A program made the position numbers and the translations under genes. The notes under the pieces were generated by a model, which saw nothing but the letters and a program-made list of their open reading frames with translations, had not been told where the DNA came from and ran no database searches. DNA of 64,000 nucleotides from CBDCPI01 sp965220245 (GTDB lineage Bacteria > Chloroflexota > Dehalococcoidia > Lucifugimonadales > UBA3495), in assembly GCA_965220245.1 (NCBI GenBank), contig CBDCPI010000006.1:1-64000 (forward strand), read 5' to 3'. The number at the start of each line of letters is the position of its first letter. The stretch's first letter is position 1. This document shows, piece after piece, positions 43,369-50,892 of the stretch.

Positions 43369-44527
43369 GAGGAGTGGGGGTAACGGGCCTGGGCGCCGTG
43401 GTCCCTGGCCTGGTTCTCACCGTGAACCGGGCGGAGGTCGCCTCGCTAATCCGGCCCATGCCGTCCTGGTTGATGACTTGGACCTCATGGCTGCCGACGC
43501 TCCACGGCCCCCGCAGCGTCTGCATCCATTGACCGTCCGCGTCGGCGTCGACTGTGCTTTGATACGGTGTCCCGTCAACTAAAAGCACGATGTCGCTGTC
43601 CGGCGCGCCTCTGCCGGAGACGGTCAGATCGTCGGCCGGGTAAATAACCGCAGCGCTCAGCCGGACCGTAGGGGGCAGGATGACCCATTCCAAGCCGTTT
43701 TCCTGGGCCAGCCTGATCACGGCCTTCACTTCCAGCGGCGCGGCCCGCAGCCCCTCCGTGTCCTGCGCGGTCAGGGTGAAAGAGACCTCCTGACCGTGCG
43801 TCAGGCCCGGCAGGGACGAGATGCTGAACACCCTGTCGAACTCTCCGTTTACGTTGGCGAGGGCCATGCCAACAATCAGCTCCAGGGCGACCACGCCGAC
43901 CAGCGCCCTGGGCGAGGTGATGCCCATGACGCGCAGGTCCGTGCCGGGGACGGTGCCGGAGACGCCGATTTCATATCCGGTCGCTTGGGTGGAGGCGGAA
44001 GCGAACGGGCTGCCATTGACCAGACTCCGGGCAAACTCCACGCTGACGCCGCGCCCGGCGCCGGACGGCGGGTTGGTTACGGTCACGCCGGTTATGGTAA
44101 TCACCGCGCCGGGGGAGGCGGACACCCCGGTCACGAAGGCCGTGTTGCCGGAGACGCCGGAGTCCGGCTCGCCCGTCCAGCCGCTGCCCCCGGTGGGCCG
44201 GCTGACGTTGGAGAAGCCGTCGTCAAAGCGGATACGGATGTAATCGGATGCGGCAAGGGCCGGGCCGCCCTCCTCGATTGTGAAGCTGACGAGGACGCCG
44301 GTGTTGGCGTGGCCCGGCGCAAGGGACGTCAAGAGGACGCTCAGATTGACCAAGCCGTCGGCGCGGGCGGGCGTCGCGGCGAGTGCCCAGACGATGCCGA
44401 TGGTCAGCGTGACAATGGGGGCAACCCAGAGGATGCGCCCCCCGCGCCGGGCGGTCCGGGCCGCGTTGAAAGCGCCGGTCCCAAGATTACCGGTCCCAGG
44501 ATTACAATGAAAATAGGCGATTTTCAT
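43298..44527 (-). CDS. 5' part of a split surface protein
   Basis: 409 residues. An N-terminal membrane/signal segment (about 32-55, ILWVAPIVTLTIGIVWALAA, then ARADG) is followed by a beta-sandwich region (NTGVLVSFTIEEGGPALAAS) and the first copy of the repeated domain (GQEVSFTLTAQDTEGLRAA, VSGRGAPDSDIVLLVDGTP). After GTDLRIMG the frame slips at GGG near 43345 and ends in LPHPGRWSAWPPRT. Restoring one base continues into 42222-43316, giving a protein of about 760 residues with signal, two repeats, stalk and anchor. No catalytic motif is seen; structural or adhesive role inferred. Confidence 0.72.
   Translation of the reverse strand: MKIAYFHCNPGTGNLGTGAFNAARTARRGGRILWVAPIVTLTIGIVWALAATPARADGLVNLSVLLTSLAPGHANTGVLVSFTIEEGGPALAASDYIRIRFDDGFSNVSRPTGGSGWTGEPDSGVSGNTAFVTGVSASPGAVITITGVTVTNPPSGAGRGVSVEFARSLVNGSPFASASTQATGYEIGVSGTVPGTDLRVMGITSPRALVGVVALELIVGMALANVNGEFDRVFSISSLPGLTHGQEVSFTLTAQDTEGLRAAPLEVKAVIRLAQENGLEWVILPPTVRLSAAVIYPADDLTVSGRGAPDSDIVLLVDGTPYQSTVDADADGQWMQTLRGPWSVGSHEVQVINQDGMGRISEATSARFTVRTRPGTTAPRPVTPTPPGTDLRIMGLPHPGRWSAWPPRT
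43411..43947. repeat. Intragenic repeat copy A, about 537 bp
   Basis: First copy of the domain-sized repeat described at 42833-43368. The single-base length difference between the copies falls at the frameshift site. Confidence 0.85.
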
Positions 44528-44752
44528 CCTCTCACATGGTCTTCACCAAGCCATCCGCGTTTCCAGCATAGGCCAGAATCCATGAAATATCGGGGGAAGT
44601 CAAGGTTGGCCCCTTTCATTCCCTATGGGAAAGGACTTTGGAAACGCCCTGCGCACGTCAACATCTCAATTGACGCTGGCAAGCGATTCTGCTAGCGTTG
44701 GGTTGGACAGCACACCCATGTGCTACCCTTGCCAGTAAAAAGGGGCGGCTTC

Positions 44753-45007
44753 GTGGTCACCGGGGATTACATGGCAATGATGGAGCAACGGGTCAGCCGC
44801 CTCGAGGGCGCTTTCGAACACATGGCTACCAAAGCCGATATCGCCAGTCTCAAGGCAGATATTGCCAAGCTCGAAGCCAGACTCGAAACCAGTATCGCCA
44901 ATCTCAAGACCGATATTGTCGCCGTTGAGAGCCGGTTGCTTCGTTGGACCGTCGGGGCTATGGGGGTTGGCTTTGGGGCCACCATAGCCATCCTGAAGCT
45001 CACTTAG
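44753..45007 (+). CDS. Small coiled-coil membrane protein
   Basis: About 84 residues from GTG 44753 (ATG 44771 also possible). A coiled coil with 7- and 11-residue periodicity (KADIASLKADIAKLEARLET, then IANLKTDIVAVESRLL) is followed by a membrane helix (TVGAMGVGFGATIAILKL). It has the same layout as 17502-17780 but a different sequence, resembling DUF1640-type proteins. It stands alone on the plus strand between minus-strand surface genes, so it may split that cluster into two transcripts. Confidence 0.68.
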   Translation: MVTGDYMAMMEQRVSRLEGAFEHMATKADIASLKADIAKLEARLETSIANLKTDIVAVESRLLRWTVGAMGVGFGATIAILKLT

Positions 45008-45161
45008 GAAGGAGAGTATACTCGGTTCGCAGCCTGGCCCCTTGCGCCGGTATTCAGGTCAGCCCCGGCATCAGCCCTTTTTGCTGCCCCGCGAATTAAC
45101 CGGGACGCTTACCCCCTGCTGAGGATTTCCGGCCCCGGGTTTCGTCTTGGAGACGGGCGGT

Positions 45162-46208
45162 TCACTCCTTCCCCAGGAGTACGGCGATACTGCGGCGAAT
45201 TCGCCGACGGCCGCGTATTCCCGCGAACAATACCAGCGTCAGCACGGCGAGGGGCGGGAGCACGACGTACCACGGGAAGATAACCACCGTGGCGCGGTCT
45301 CTCACCTCGGAGTTCCGCGCCCCGTAGATGCCAAGGTACTCGGCGGTGAACCAGCCAATCCGCCAGCCAGCGTCCCAAGTGACGGCAAAGGCGCGCTCCG
45401 ACCCCGGCAGGATGTTCTCCTCCGGGACGGGCAACCGCGCTACTTCGCCCCCGAACATGCTGGTGATGGTGATGACGCCGGCGGGCCGCAGGTGGACGTT
45501 GCCCAAATTGCGCGCCAGCAGGTCAAAGGTAACCGGGCCCCGGGCCGTGAAGCCCGGCCCGGTGAAGGAAGCGATGTGCAGGTCCTCTTTCACCTCGCCA
45601 GCGACGCGCAGCAGTATGAGCACGCCCACGCGCTGCCCCACCGAGACGCCGCCCGCCCCGGCGCCGTCGATGCCCAACGACGCCAGTATTGAAAGGTAAT
45701 GACCGCCGGGCGGGGCGTCCGGCGGCACGTCAATCAGGAAGGTGACCGTCTGCCGGCCGCCCGGCTTGAGGATGAACTCCTTGGGGCTGACCAGCGTCCA
45801 AGTAACCACATCCGTCTGTTGGTTGATTATCGTGGCTTGGCCGAGACTGCCCGCTGGCTCAAAGCCCGCCGCATCTATCCTGATGGGAAGCTCGCCGCCG
45901 CCGTGATTCGACACCACAATTTCCTGGGACACCACCTGTCCCGGCTGGGCCTCCAGCGCGAAGTTCGGTGGGGAGACGCTGATGCCCGTGCCTTGCGCCG
46001 CGGCATTCGGCGTTGCCAGTGTCATCTGCATCAACAGTACTGCGGCAAGGGCTGCCGCCAGCTGCAGTATCGGATTTACCCCCCCCCCCCCGAATAAATG
46101 TTCTAAACGCGAGAGCCGTGAGCGATGCCGTGAACCACGGGAGACGCCCGGCGAGATACTTTCCTCCTCTATCCAATACGAGCACCCTGACTCAGGAGAC
46201 GCCAACAA
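45162..46208 (-). CDS. Membrane-anchored extracytoplasmic protein, WxL/DUF916-like, behind a poly-G tract
   Basis: The body is clear: a signal segment (NPILQLAAALAAVLLMQMTL to AAAQG), an Ig-like domain (ISVSPPNFALEAQPGQVVSQ, EIVVSNHGGGELPIRI, GGRQTVTFLIDVPPDAPPGG), a second domain (LLARNLGNVHLRPAGVI) and a C-terminal membrane helix (VVLPPLAVLTLVLFAGIRG) with a basic tail. This matches the DUF916-type layout. The start is unsure: between any start codon and the signal peptide lies a run of 13 G (46079-46091 as C on the plus strand). The given length keeps the long upstream frame open, but the first 40 residues do not look like a natural N-terminus. Confidence 0.7.
   Translation of the reverse strand: MLASPESGCSYWIEEESISPGVSRGSRHRSRLSRLEHLFGGGGVNPILQLAAALAAVLLMQMTLATPNAAAQGTGISVSPPNFALEAQPGQVVSQEIVVSNHGGGELPIRIDAAGFEPAGSLGQATIINQQTDVVTWTLVSPKEFILKPGGRQTVTFLIDVPPDAPPGGHYLSILASLGIDGAGAGGVSVGQRVGVLILLRVAGEVKEDLHIASFTGPGFTARGPVTFDLLARNLGNVHLRPAGVITITSMFGGEVARLPVPEENILPGSERAFAVTWDAGWRIGWFTAEYLGIYGARNSEVRDRATVVIFPWYVVLPPLAVLTLVLFAGIRGRRRIRRSIAVLLGKE
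46079..46091. repeat. Homopolymer of 13 C/G near the start of a surface gene
   Basis: Thirteen consecutive C on the plus strand (G on the coding strand) just before the signal peptide of the gene at 45162. Changing the length by one base would shift the frame, as in known phase-variable contingency loci. It is by far the longest homopolymer noticed in the window. Confidence 0.9.
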
Positions 46209-46299
46209 TCCTGCTCACCGCTAACGGCTCAGAGAGCATTTGAAAATTCCCCATCGCCACCTCCGTTTCCCCTCACTAATCCCACTTCCCCTATCCTTC

Positions 46300-46453
46300 C
46301 CGTATCCCCCGTCCTCCCGCGAAAGCGAGAGTCCAGTACCGAGTATAGTAGATTCACGCGAAAGCAGGAATGACGAGAGACATGATGACCAGAGCATTTT
46401 CATTCTTCGGAGACGGTCCCCTCTCCCGCGGGAGAGGGCTAGGGTGAGGGGTG
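46300..46453. repeat. Intergenic repeats with hairpins
   Basis: The 46221-46535 gap contains CCTCCCGCGAAAGCGAGAGTCCAG, then ACGCGAAAGCAGGAATGACG, then CCCCTCTCCCGCGGGAGAGG followed by GCTAGGGTGAGGGG. The first resembles the hairpin inside the 3932-4044 element. No gene is supported. Confidence 0.6.
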
Positions 46454-46535
46454 TGTCCCGTGAGGCAAGCGGTACGAGCTCATCCACAGAGTACTGGTTG
46501 AAAAGATGGCTGCGGGAGACCCGCATCGGATAGCA

Positions 46536-46953
46536 GTGGGAAGAATTACTACGGCTATCGACAATTATGCCGACGACAACGACTACGGCAGCGCCGGCGA
46601 ACCCGGCTACCTGCTGGACCGCTACCCTGACACCGTGCGCGCCGCCGATGCGGTCTGGATTGGCCGGGCCGCGTCCCGGAAGGGACTCAGGGCTATCCGG
46701 AACTCGCTCCTGACCTGGCCGTCGAAGCCAAGTCACCCCGCAACTCCAATCCCGAAATGGCCGCCAAAGCCGCGATGTGGCTAAGCTATGGCTCCCAGGA
46801 AGCATGGGAAGCCAACCCGGAAACCACACCATCACCAGATACTGCCCCGGCGAACCTCCGGTAGTACTCGGCGAGGACGACATCCTCGACGGCGGCGACT
46901 TGCTCCCGGGCTTCACCACTCCCGTGTGGCGCCTGTTCCGCCGCAGGCGCTAA
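46536..46953 (+). pseudogene. Uma2-family (DUF820) nuclease-fold remnant
   Basis: Pieces in three frames read as one Uma2 protein: YGSAGEPGYLLDRYPDTVRA (with the conserved RAAD region), then GYPELAPDLAVEAKSPRNSN with the PD-(D/E)xK-like ExK, then WEANPETT, and finally TITRYCPGEPPVVLGEDDIL followed by GDLLPGFTTPVWRLF and TAA 46951-46953. The N-terminal portion is absent or diverged. At least two frameshifts separate the pieces, so it is dead. Uma2 genes are abundant in Chloroflexota and cyanobacteria. Confidence 0.75.
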
Positions 46954-47020
46954 CTCCGCGTCCAGCGCGATATGTTCCCTTGGGATACTGCTGGCCTCTA
47001 GGCCTGAACCAAATTCCCGA

Positions 47021-47464
47021 GTTATGGCCGTTCCCACCATCCTACTCCGCTTCAACCTTCGCTTCGACTACGGGTGGAGGTTCGTTGAATTCTTCGCCCC
47101 TGGCTTCGGCTTCCATGCGGCGCCGGTTCCATTCTTCCCACCGCCGCGAGGCGCGCACTTCACCCCGCGCTTCGCCCCGCGCTTCGTGCCACTTGATAAT
47201 GGGGCGGACCAGCAGGTTCATACCCAAGTTGTACATCACCATGTTATGGCCGTTCCCACCATCCTACTCCGCTTCAACCTTCGCTTCGACTACGGGTGGA
47301 GGTTCGTTGAATTCTTCGCCCCTGGCTTCGGCTTCCATGCGGCGCCGGTTCCATTCTTCCCACCGCCGCGAGGCGCGCACTTCACCCCGTGCTTCGCCCC
47401 GCGCTTCGTGCCACTTGATAATGGGGTGGACCAGCAGGTTCATACCCAAGTTGTACATCACCAT
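47021..47464. repeat. Tandem duplication, 222-bp unit, two copies
   Basis: Copy 1 is 47021-47242 and copy 2 is 47243-47464. They differ at only two positions by eye (GCGCTT/GTGCTT and GGGCGG/GGGTGG). The unit encodes the cytoplasmic tail of the adjacent minus-strand protein. A recent duplication. Confidence 0.92.
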
Positions 47465-47653
47465 TACGGTTGTGATTCCCTCCACGATAACCAGGCTGAT
47501 GATGGCAGCTCCGATGTCCGGTCCGCTAATTCCGCTCAACGTCTGAAATGCGATTGTTTCCAAGCCGTCCAGGCTGTCGGCGTCATACGCCGTTAGCAGC
47601 TTTCTGGCTATTTTTGATACAAGCCACCCGCTTTGTACGGCGAATAACGCCAA
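47264..47653 (-). CDS. Membrane protein with a charged RGE/RRMEAEARGEE tail
   Basis: 129 residues from TTG 47653, start uncertain. One or two membrane segments (IGAAIISLVIVEGITTVMVM, NLGMNLLVHPII) are followed by a highly charged tail (EARGEARGEVRASRRWEEWN, then RRMEAEARGEEFNEPPP). I recognise the style from Chloroflexota hypothetical proteins but no function. The last 66 codons are duplicated in tandem downstream (47042-47242) with their own ATG but no ribosome site. The upstream reading meets a stop near 47684, so the N-terminus may be lost. Confidence 0.5.
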   Translation of the reverse strand: MALFAVQSGWLVSKIARKLLTAYDADSLDGLETIAFQTLSGISGPDIGAAIISLVIVEGITTVMVMYNLGMNLLVHPIIKWHEARGEARGEVRASRRWEEWNRRRMEAEARGEEFNEPPPVVEAKVEAE

Positions 47654-47785
47654 GTACAGGTTGAGTAGGGGCCGCCGAACGCTCTAGATGCTGTCGCGGT
47701 CTATTCCGCCGGCGACGCTGCTCTTGATAGCGTTGGCGAGAAAGTCCCTCAATCCCCTGTTCCGTCCTGACGGCGCACCAGTCGG

Positions 47786-48754
47786 CTAAGGCTTTAGCAA
47801 AATCTTCCCGGTGGTCTGGCGGCCTTCCAGTTGGCGGTGAGCTTCGTGGGCCTCGGACAACGGCAGCGTAAGGCCGATGTGGAGTTTCAACTGCTGGGAT
47901 GTGACCCAGCCCAAGACTTCATCCGCCCGGTGCAGCAGTTCCTCTCGGGTGGCAGTGTAGTCGCCAAGGCTGGGCCGGGTTAAGAACAACGACCCGTTGC
48001 GCAACACCCCGGTATCCACCGGCGGCACCGGGCCGCTGGCCTGTCCGTACAAGACCATGTGGCCGCGGCGTCCCAGGCAGTTCAGCCCCTTGGCGAAGGT
48101 GGTCCGGCCAACAGCGTCGTAGATAATCCGCAGACCCTCCCCGGAGGTAGCCTCCTTTATTTCTTCCTCGAAGTCTTGCTCGGTGTAGTTGATTACGACA
48201 TCGGCCCCGGCATTCTTTGCTAGCTCGGCCTTGGCCTCAGTGGAGACGGTAGTAAATATTCGCGTGTCCAACCGGCGCAGCATCTGGATTAGCATCAGCC
48301 CCATGCCCCCGGCTCCGGCATGGACCAGAACAGCATCACCAGGATTGAGGCGGGTGATGCCAAAGACCAGAAAGTGGGCCGTCATGCCTTGGAGCATGGT
48401 GGCAGCGCCAGCTTCGAAGTCCATTTCCGGCGGCAAGGGCGCCAGCAGCCATGAAGGCACCGCTTGGTGCTGGGCGTAGGTGCCGGTGTGCATGGCGTAG
48501 GCCACCCGGTCTCCCACCATCACCTCGCTTACTCCCTCACCCACCGACGCCACTACCCCGGCAGCCTCCCGGCCTGGCGTCCAAGGAAGACTGGCCGGTG
48601 GATTGGAGCCCTTACGACTGGCTACGTCGGTGTAGTTAACCCCGATGGATTTGATGTCGATCAGCGCCTGTCCTGGCGCCGGAGAGGGGGCTGGCACGTC
48701 CTCGTACTTCAGCACCTCGGGGCCGCCGGTCTCGTGGGCTCTAATCGCTTTCAT
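47786..48754 (-). CDS. Quinone oxidoreductase-like NADPH-dependent MDR enzyme
   Basis: 322 residues from ATG 48754, with GGGAGGT five bases upstream. Zinc-less medium-chain dehydrogenase/reductase: MKAIRAHETGGPEVLKYEDV, GVNYTDVASRKG, TPGREAAGVVASVGEGVSEV, the nucleotide-binding VLVHAGAGGMGLMLIQMLRR, and LGRRGHMVLYGQASG. QOR-type enzymes reduce quinones or enones with NADPH. It lies divergently from the enoyl-CoA hydratase gene. Confidence 0.9.
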   Translation of the reverse strand: MKAIRAHETGGPEVLKYEDVPAPSPAPGQALIDIKSIGVNYTDVASRKGSNPPASLPWTPGREAAGVVASVGEGVSEVMVGDRVAYAMHTGTYAQHQAVPSWLLAPLPPEMDFEAGAATMLQGMTAHFLVFGITRLNPGDAVLVHAGAGGMGLMLIQMLRRLDTRIFTTVSTEAKAELAKNAGADVVINYTEQDFEEEIKEATSGEGLRIIYDAVGRTTFAKGLNCLGRRGHMVLYGQASGPVPPVDTGVLRNGSLFLTRPSLGDYTATREELLHRADEVLGWVTSQQLKLHIGLTLPLSEAHEAHRQLEGRQTTGKILLKP

Positions 48755-48920
48755 GCTAGACCTCCCGTGATCGTCATATCCGGGCCGAGTCGCCCGCGCG
48801 TATGGTACAACAGGCAACGAAGCGCTGAACAGCCGGTCTTTTCTGTGGGCTGGTTTACTTTAGGGGTCGTCTATGGTTAATTAACAACCAACAACCCCGA
48901 TGCGAGGAGATTCTGAGCCC

Positions 48921-49694
48921 ATGAGCTTTGAAATGATCAAGACCGACCAGTCCGACCGGGTGGCCATCGTTACCCTCAACCGGCCCGAGGTGCTGAATGC
49001 TCTTAACCTGAAGCTGGTCGGGGAGTTGGACCAGTTCATAACCCAAGCCGAAGCCGACGATGACATCGGCGCGGTGGTTATAACCGGGGCCGGGGAGCGC
49101 GCCTTCTCTGCCGGCGCCGACATCCACGAGAACCGGGAGTTGACTGCGGAGCAGCGGGACGAGGCCCAGTCTACCCGCGCCGACTACACTTGGCACATGT
49201 TCACCAGCACCAAACCAATTATTGGCGCGATCAACGGTCTTTGCTACGGCGGGGGTACGGTCATGGCCACCTGTTTGGACCTGCTCATCGGCTGCGAAAA
49301 GACCAGCTTCCGTTTTCTGGCAGTGAACTACGGCCAGATGAACGCCACTTGGAGCCTGCCCAACCTCATCGGGTGGCCCCGGGCCAAGGAGTTACTCTAC
49401 AGCGGCCGCGAGGTATTCGCCGAAGAGGCTTACCACATGGGGCTGATCAACCACTTGATGCCGTCGGAACAGTTGATGGACAAGGCCGTGGAAGTGGCTG
49501 CCAGGATCGCCAAAAACCGGGCCGAAGGCATAACCAATATAAAGAGGATGTTGCTGGAGCACAGCGGCTTGCCCATAGAGGAACAGTTCTGGAATGAACA
49601 TAACGCCAGAAACGGCCGGTTCCGCGGGTTGAGCGTGGAAGAAGGATTCAAGGACTTCCTAGACCGCAAGGGCCGAAAGCCGGCGGTCTCGTAA
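48921..49694 (+). CDS. Enoyl-CoA hydratase/isomerase family protein
   Basis: 257 residues from ATG 48921 (MSFEMIKTDQSDRVAIVTLN); GAGGAG lies upstream. Crotonase fold: NRPEVLNALNLKLVGELDQF, AFSAGADIHE (oxyanion-hole Gly/Ala), PIIGAINGLCYGGGTVMATC. The first catalytic Glu is replaced within the GGGTVMATC segment and the second region reads GQMNATWSLPNLIGWPRAK, so hydratase chemistry is not certain. It acts on an acyl-CoA in fatty-acid or ring-degradation pathways. It ends before a strong terminator. Confidence 0.87.
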   Translation: MSFEMIKTDQSDRVAIVTLNRPEVLNALNLKLVGELDQFITQAEADDDIGAVVITGAGERAFSAGADIHENRELTAEQRDEAQSTRADYTWHMFTSTKPIIGAINGLCYGGGTVMATCLDLLIGCEKTSFRFLAVNYGQMNATWSLPNLIGWPRAKELLYSGREVFAEEAYHMGLINHLMPSEQLMDKAVEVAARIAKNRAEGITNIKRMLLEHSGLPIEEQFWNEHNARNGRFRGLSVEEGFKDFLDRKGRKPAVS

Positions 49695-49719
49695 ACCACC
49701 GCAGGTCCGGTACACCAAG

Positions 49720-49750
49720 CCAAGCCCCCGGCATTATTCCGGGGGCTTGG
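49720..49750. terminator. Intrinsic terminator after the enoyl-CoA hydratase gene
   Basis: CCAAGCCCCCGG (49720-49731) pairs perfectly with CCGGGGGCTTGG (49739-49750) around a 7-base loop. It lies 26 bp after the stop codon. The T-tract is weak (TGATTCATCT). Confidence 0.72.
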
Positions 49751-49790
49751 TGATTCATCTCCCGCTGCATTACCTCCAAGGAGGACCCAC

Positions 49791-50225
49791 GTGCCAAACC
49801 ATCGACCACCTCCGCCTTTGGGGCGCAGCGGGGGCCAACCCGACGCTATCGCACCCGACGGCTCGGAGATACGCTTGCTCATCGACGCCCGCCACGCCGC
49901 CACCCGCAGCAGCCTGGTGGAAGTAACGCTGGCGGCGGGCCAAGTCTCCCGCCCGGTGTGGCATCGGACGGTGGAGGAGACTTGGTACGTCTTGGAAGGC
50001 TGCGGCCAAGTCTGGCGCTGCCCGCCCGGCGCCGACCCGGGTTCGGCCCTTCCGGTTGATGTATCTCCCGGCGACGCTGTAGTTATCCCCACCGGCTGGA
50101 GTTTTCAGTTCGCCGCCAGTCCCAACAGCCCCCTACGCTTCCTCTGCCACACCACCCCGCCTTGGCCCGGAGAACACGAAGCCGTCCCGGCGGAGGAAGG
50201 CGGCCTGGGAAAGGGGACGGTGTGA
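49791..50225 (+). CDS. Cupin-domain protein
   Basis: 144 residues from GTG 49791, preceded by AAGGAGGA. One cupin barrel: SLVEVTLAAGQVSRPVWHRT, VEETWYVLEGCGQVWR (motif 1) and VSPGDAVVIPTGWSFQF (motif 2). The motif-1 His pair is reduced to PVWHRT, so metal binding may be weak. The N-terminus is rich in Pro. Function unknown. Confidence 0.75.
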   Translation: MPNHRPPPPLGRSGGQPDAIAPDGSEIRLLIDARHAATRSSLVEVTLAAGQVSRPVWHRTVEETWYVLEGCGQVWRCPPGADPGSALPVDVSPGDAVVIPTGWSFQFAASPNSPLRFLCHTTPPWPGEHEAVPAEEGGLGKGTV

Positions 50226-50454
50226 GAGCGAGGAACTGCTGTTGACGACGTTAGGTGAGGTAACCACAATAGACGGCGATGGCGGTTCCGGGTTATACGG
50301 AAGTTTACACAGGAAGCAGCTACGGCTGGTAGCAGTCTTTCCGGAACTGACCAACCAGCTTTAATCACACCCTCGCCGACGTTTAAGCAGTGGTAATTGA
50401 CACCCCCAACGGCGAAATCTATACTATTTGCCACGACAACCGAATATCTTTAAA
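50226..50454. other. Gap before the T-box leader, nothing firm
   Basis: No supported gene. A short open stretch on the plus strand (VVIDTPNGEIYTICHDN near 50390-50440) looks faintly coding but has stops on both sides, so it is at most a fossil. No repeat was recognised. Confidence 0.4.
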
Positions 50455-50779
50455 GGCTGGGAAGGGGAGTAGTAATCTTCCAGCGGGGCCAAGCGAGCCG
50501 GGTTTGGTGTGAGCCGGCGCCAAGCGCAGAAGGATGAATGGACCCCGGAGCCGCAGGCCGATCTCTGGCGAGCCGTAGGGGCTGGTAACAGCCGGGCGAA
50601 CCGGAGCTAGGCTGCGACGGTTGGGCGCCGTTAAAAGTCCGCGGCACGAGGGCTGCGTAGGCTGGGCCCTCCAGGCCGGTTAAGATGTCAGTGCGGTCCG
50701 TCTACTGAACCGGGGACGGCGCTGAAAATGAGGGTGGCAACGCGATGCACGACTCGTCCCTTGGGACGGGTCTTTTTTT
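50455..50779 (+). promoter_or_regulatory. T-box riboswitch, tRNA-Trp type, with terminator
   Basis: Stem I landmarks are an AGTA motif (50468-50471), the distal-loop-like GGTGTGAGCC (50506-50515), and a specifier loop GAATGGACC with Trp codon TGG at 50539-50541. The T-box sequence AGGGTGGCAACGCG is at 50731-50744, close to the consensus AGGGTGGNACCGCG. The terminator stem GACTCGTCCC/GGGACGGGTC (50751-50772) is followed by seven T. Uncharged tRNA-Trp should bind and form the antiterminator, turning on the trp genes; charged tRNA allows termination. The next gene being trpE agrees with the TGG specifier. Confidence 0.92.
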
Positions 50780-50892
50780 GTGGTCAAAACCGAGGCAGGA
50801 GGACAAACTATGAAGTATTGGCGAAGCTGCATCCCCGTAACGCCAGCCAGCTAATGCGCGCCCCGTCGATGGCGCATTTGGGGAGCAGCAAC

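Noticed and set aside
46788..47546. Long plus-strand open frame (about 250 codons) over the tandem duplication
   Set aside because: It is Arg/Ser/Pro-rich shadow of the minus-strand membrane protein and the Uma2 remnant; its apparent protein repeat only reflects the 222-bp DNA duplication.
50728..50892. Upstream extension of trpE
   Set aside because: It begins inside the T-box and terminator, so it cannot be the natural N-terminus; ATG 50893 fits the family start.
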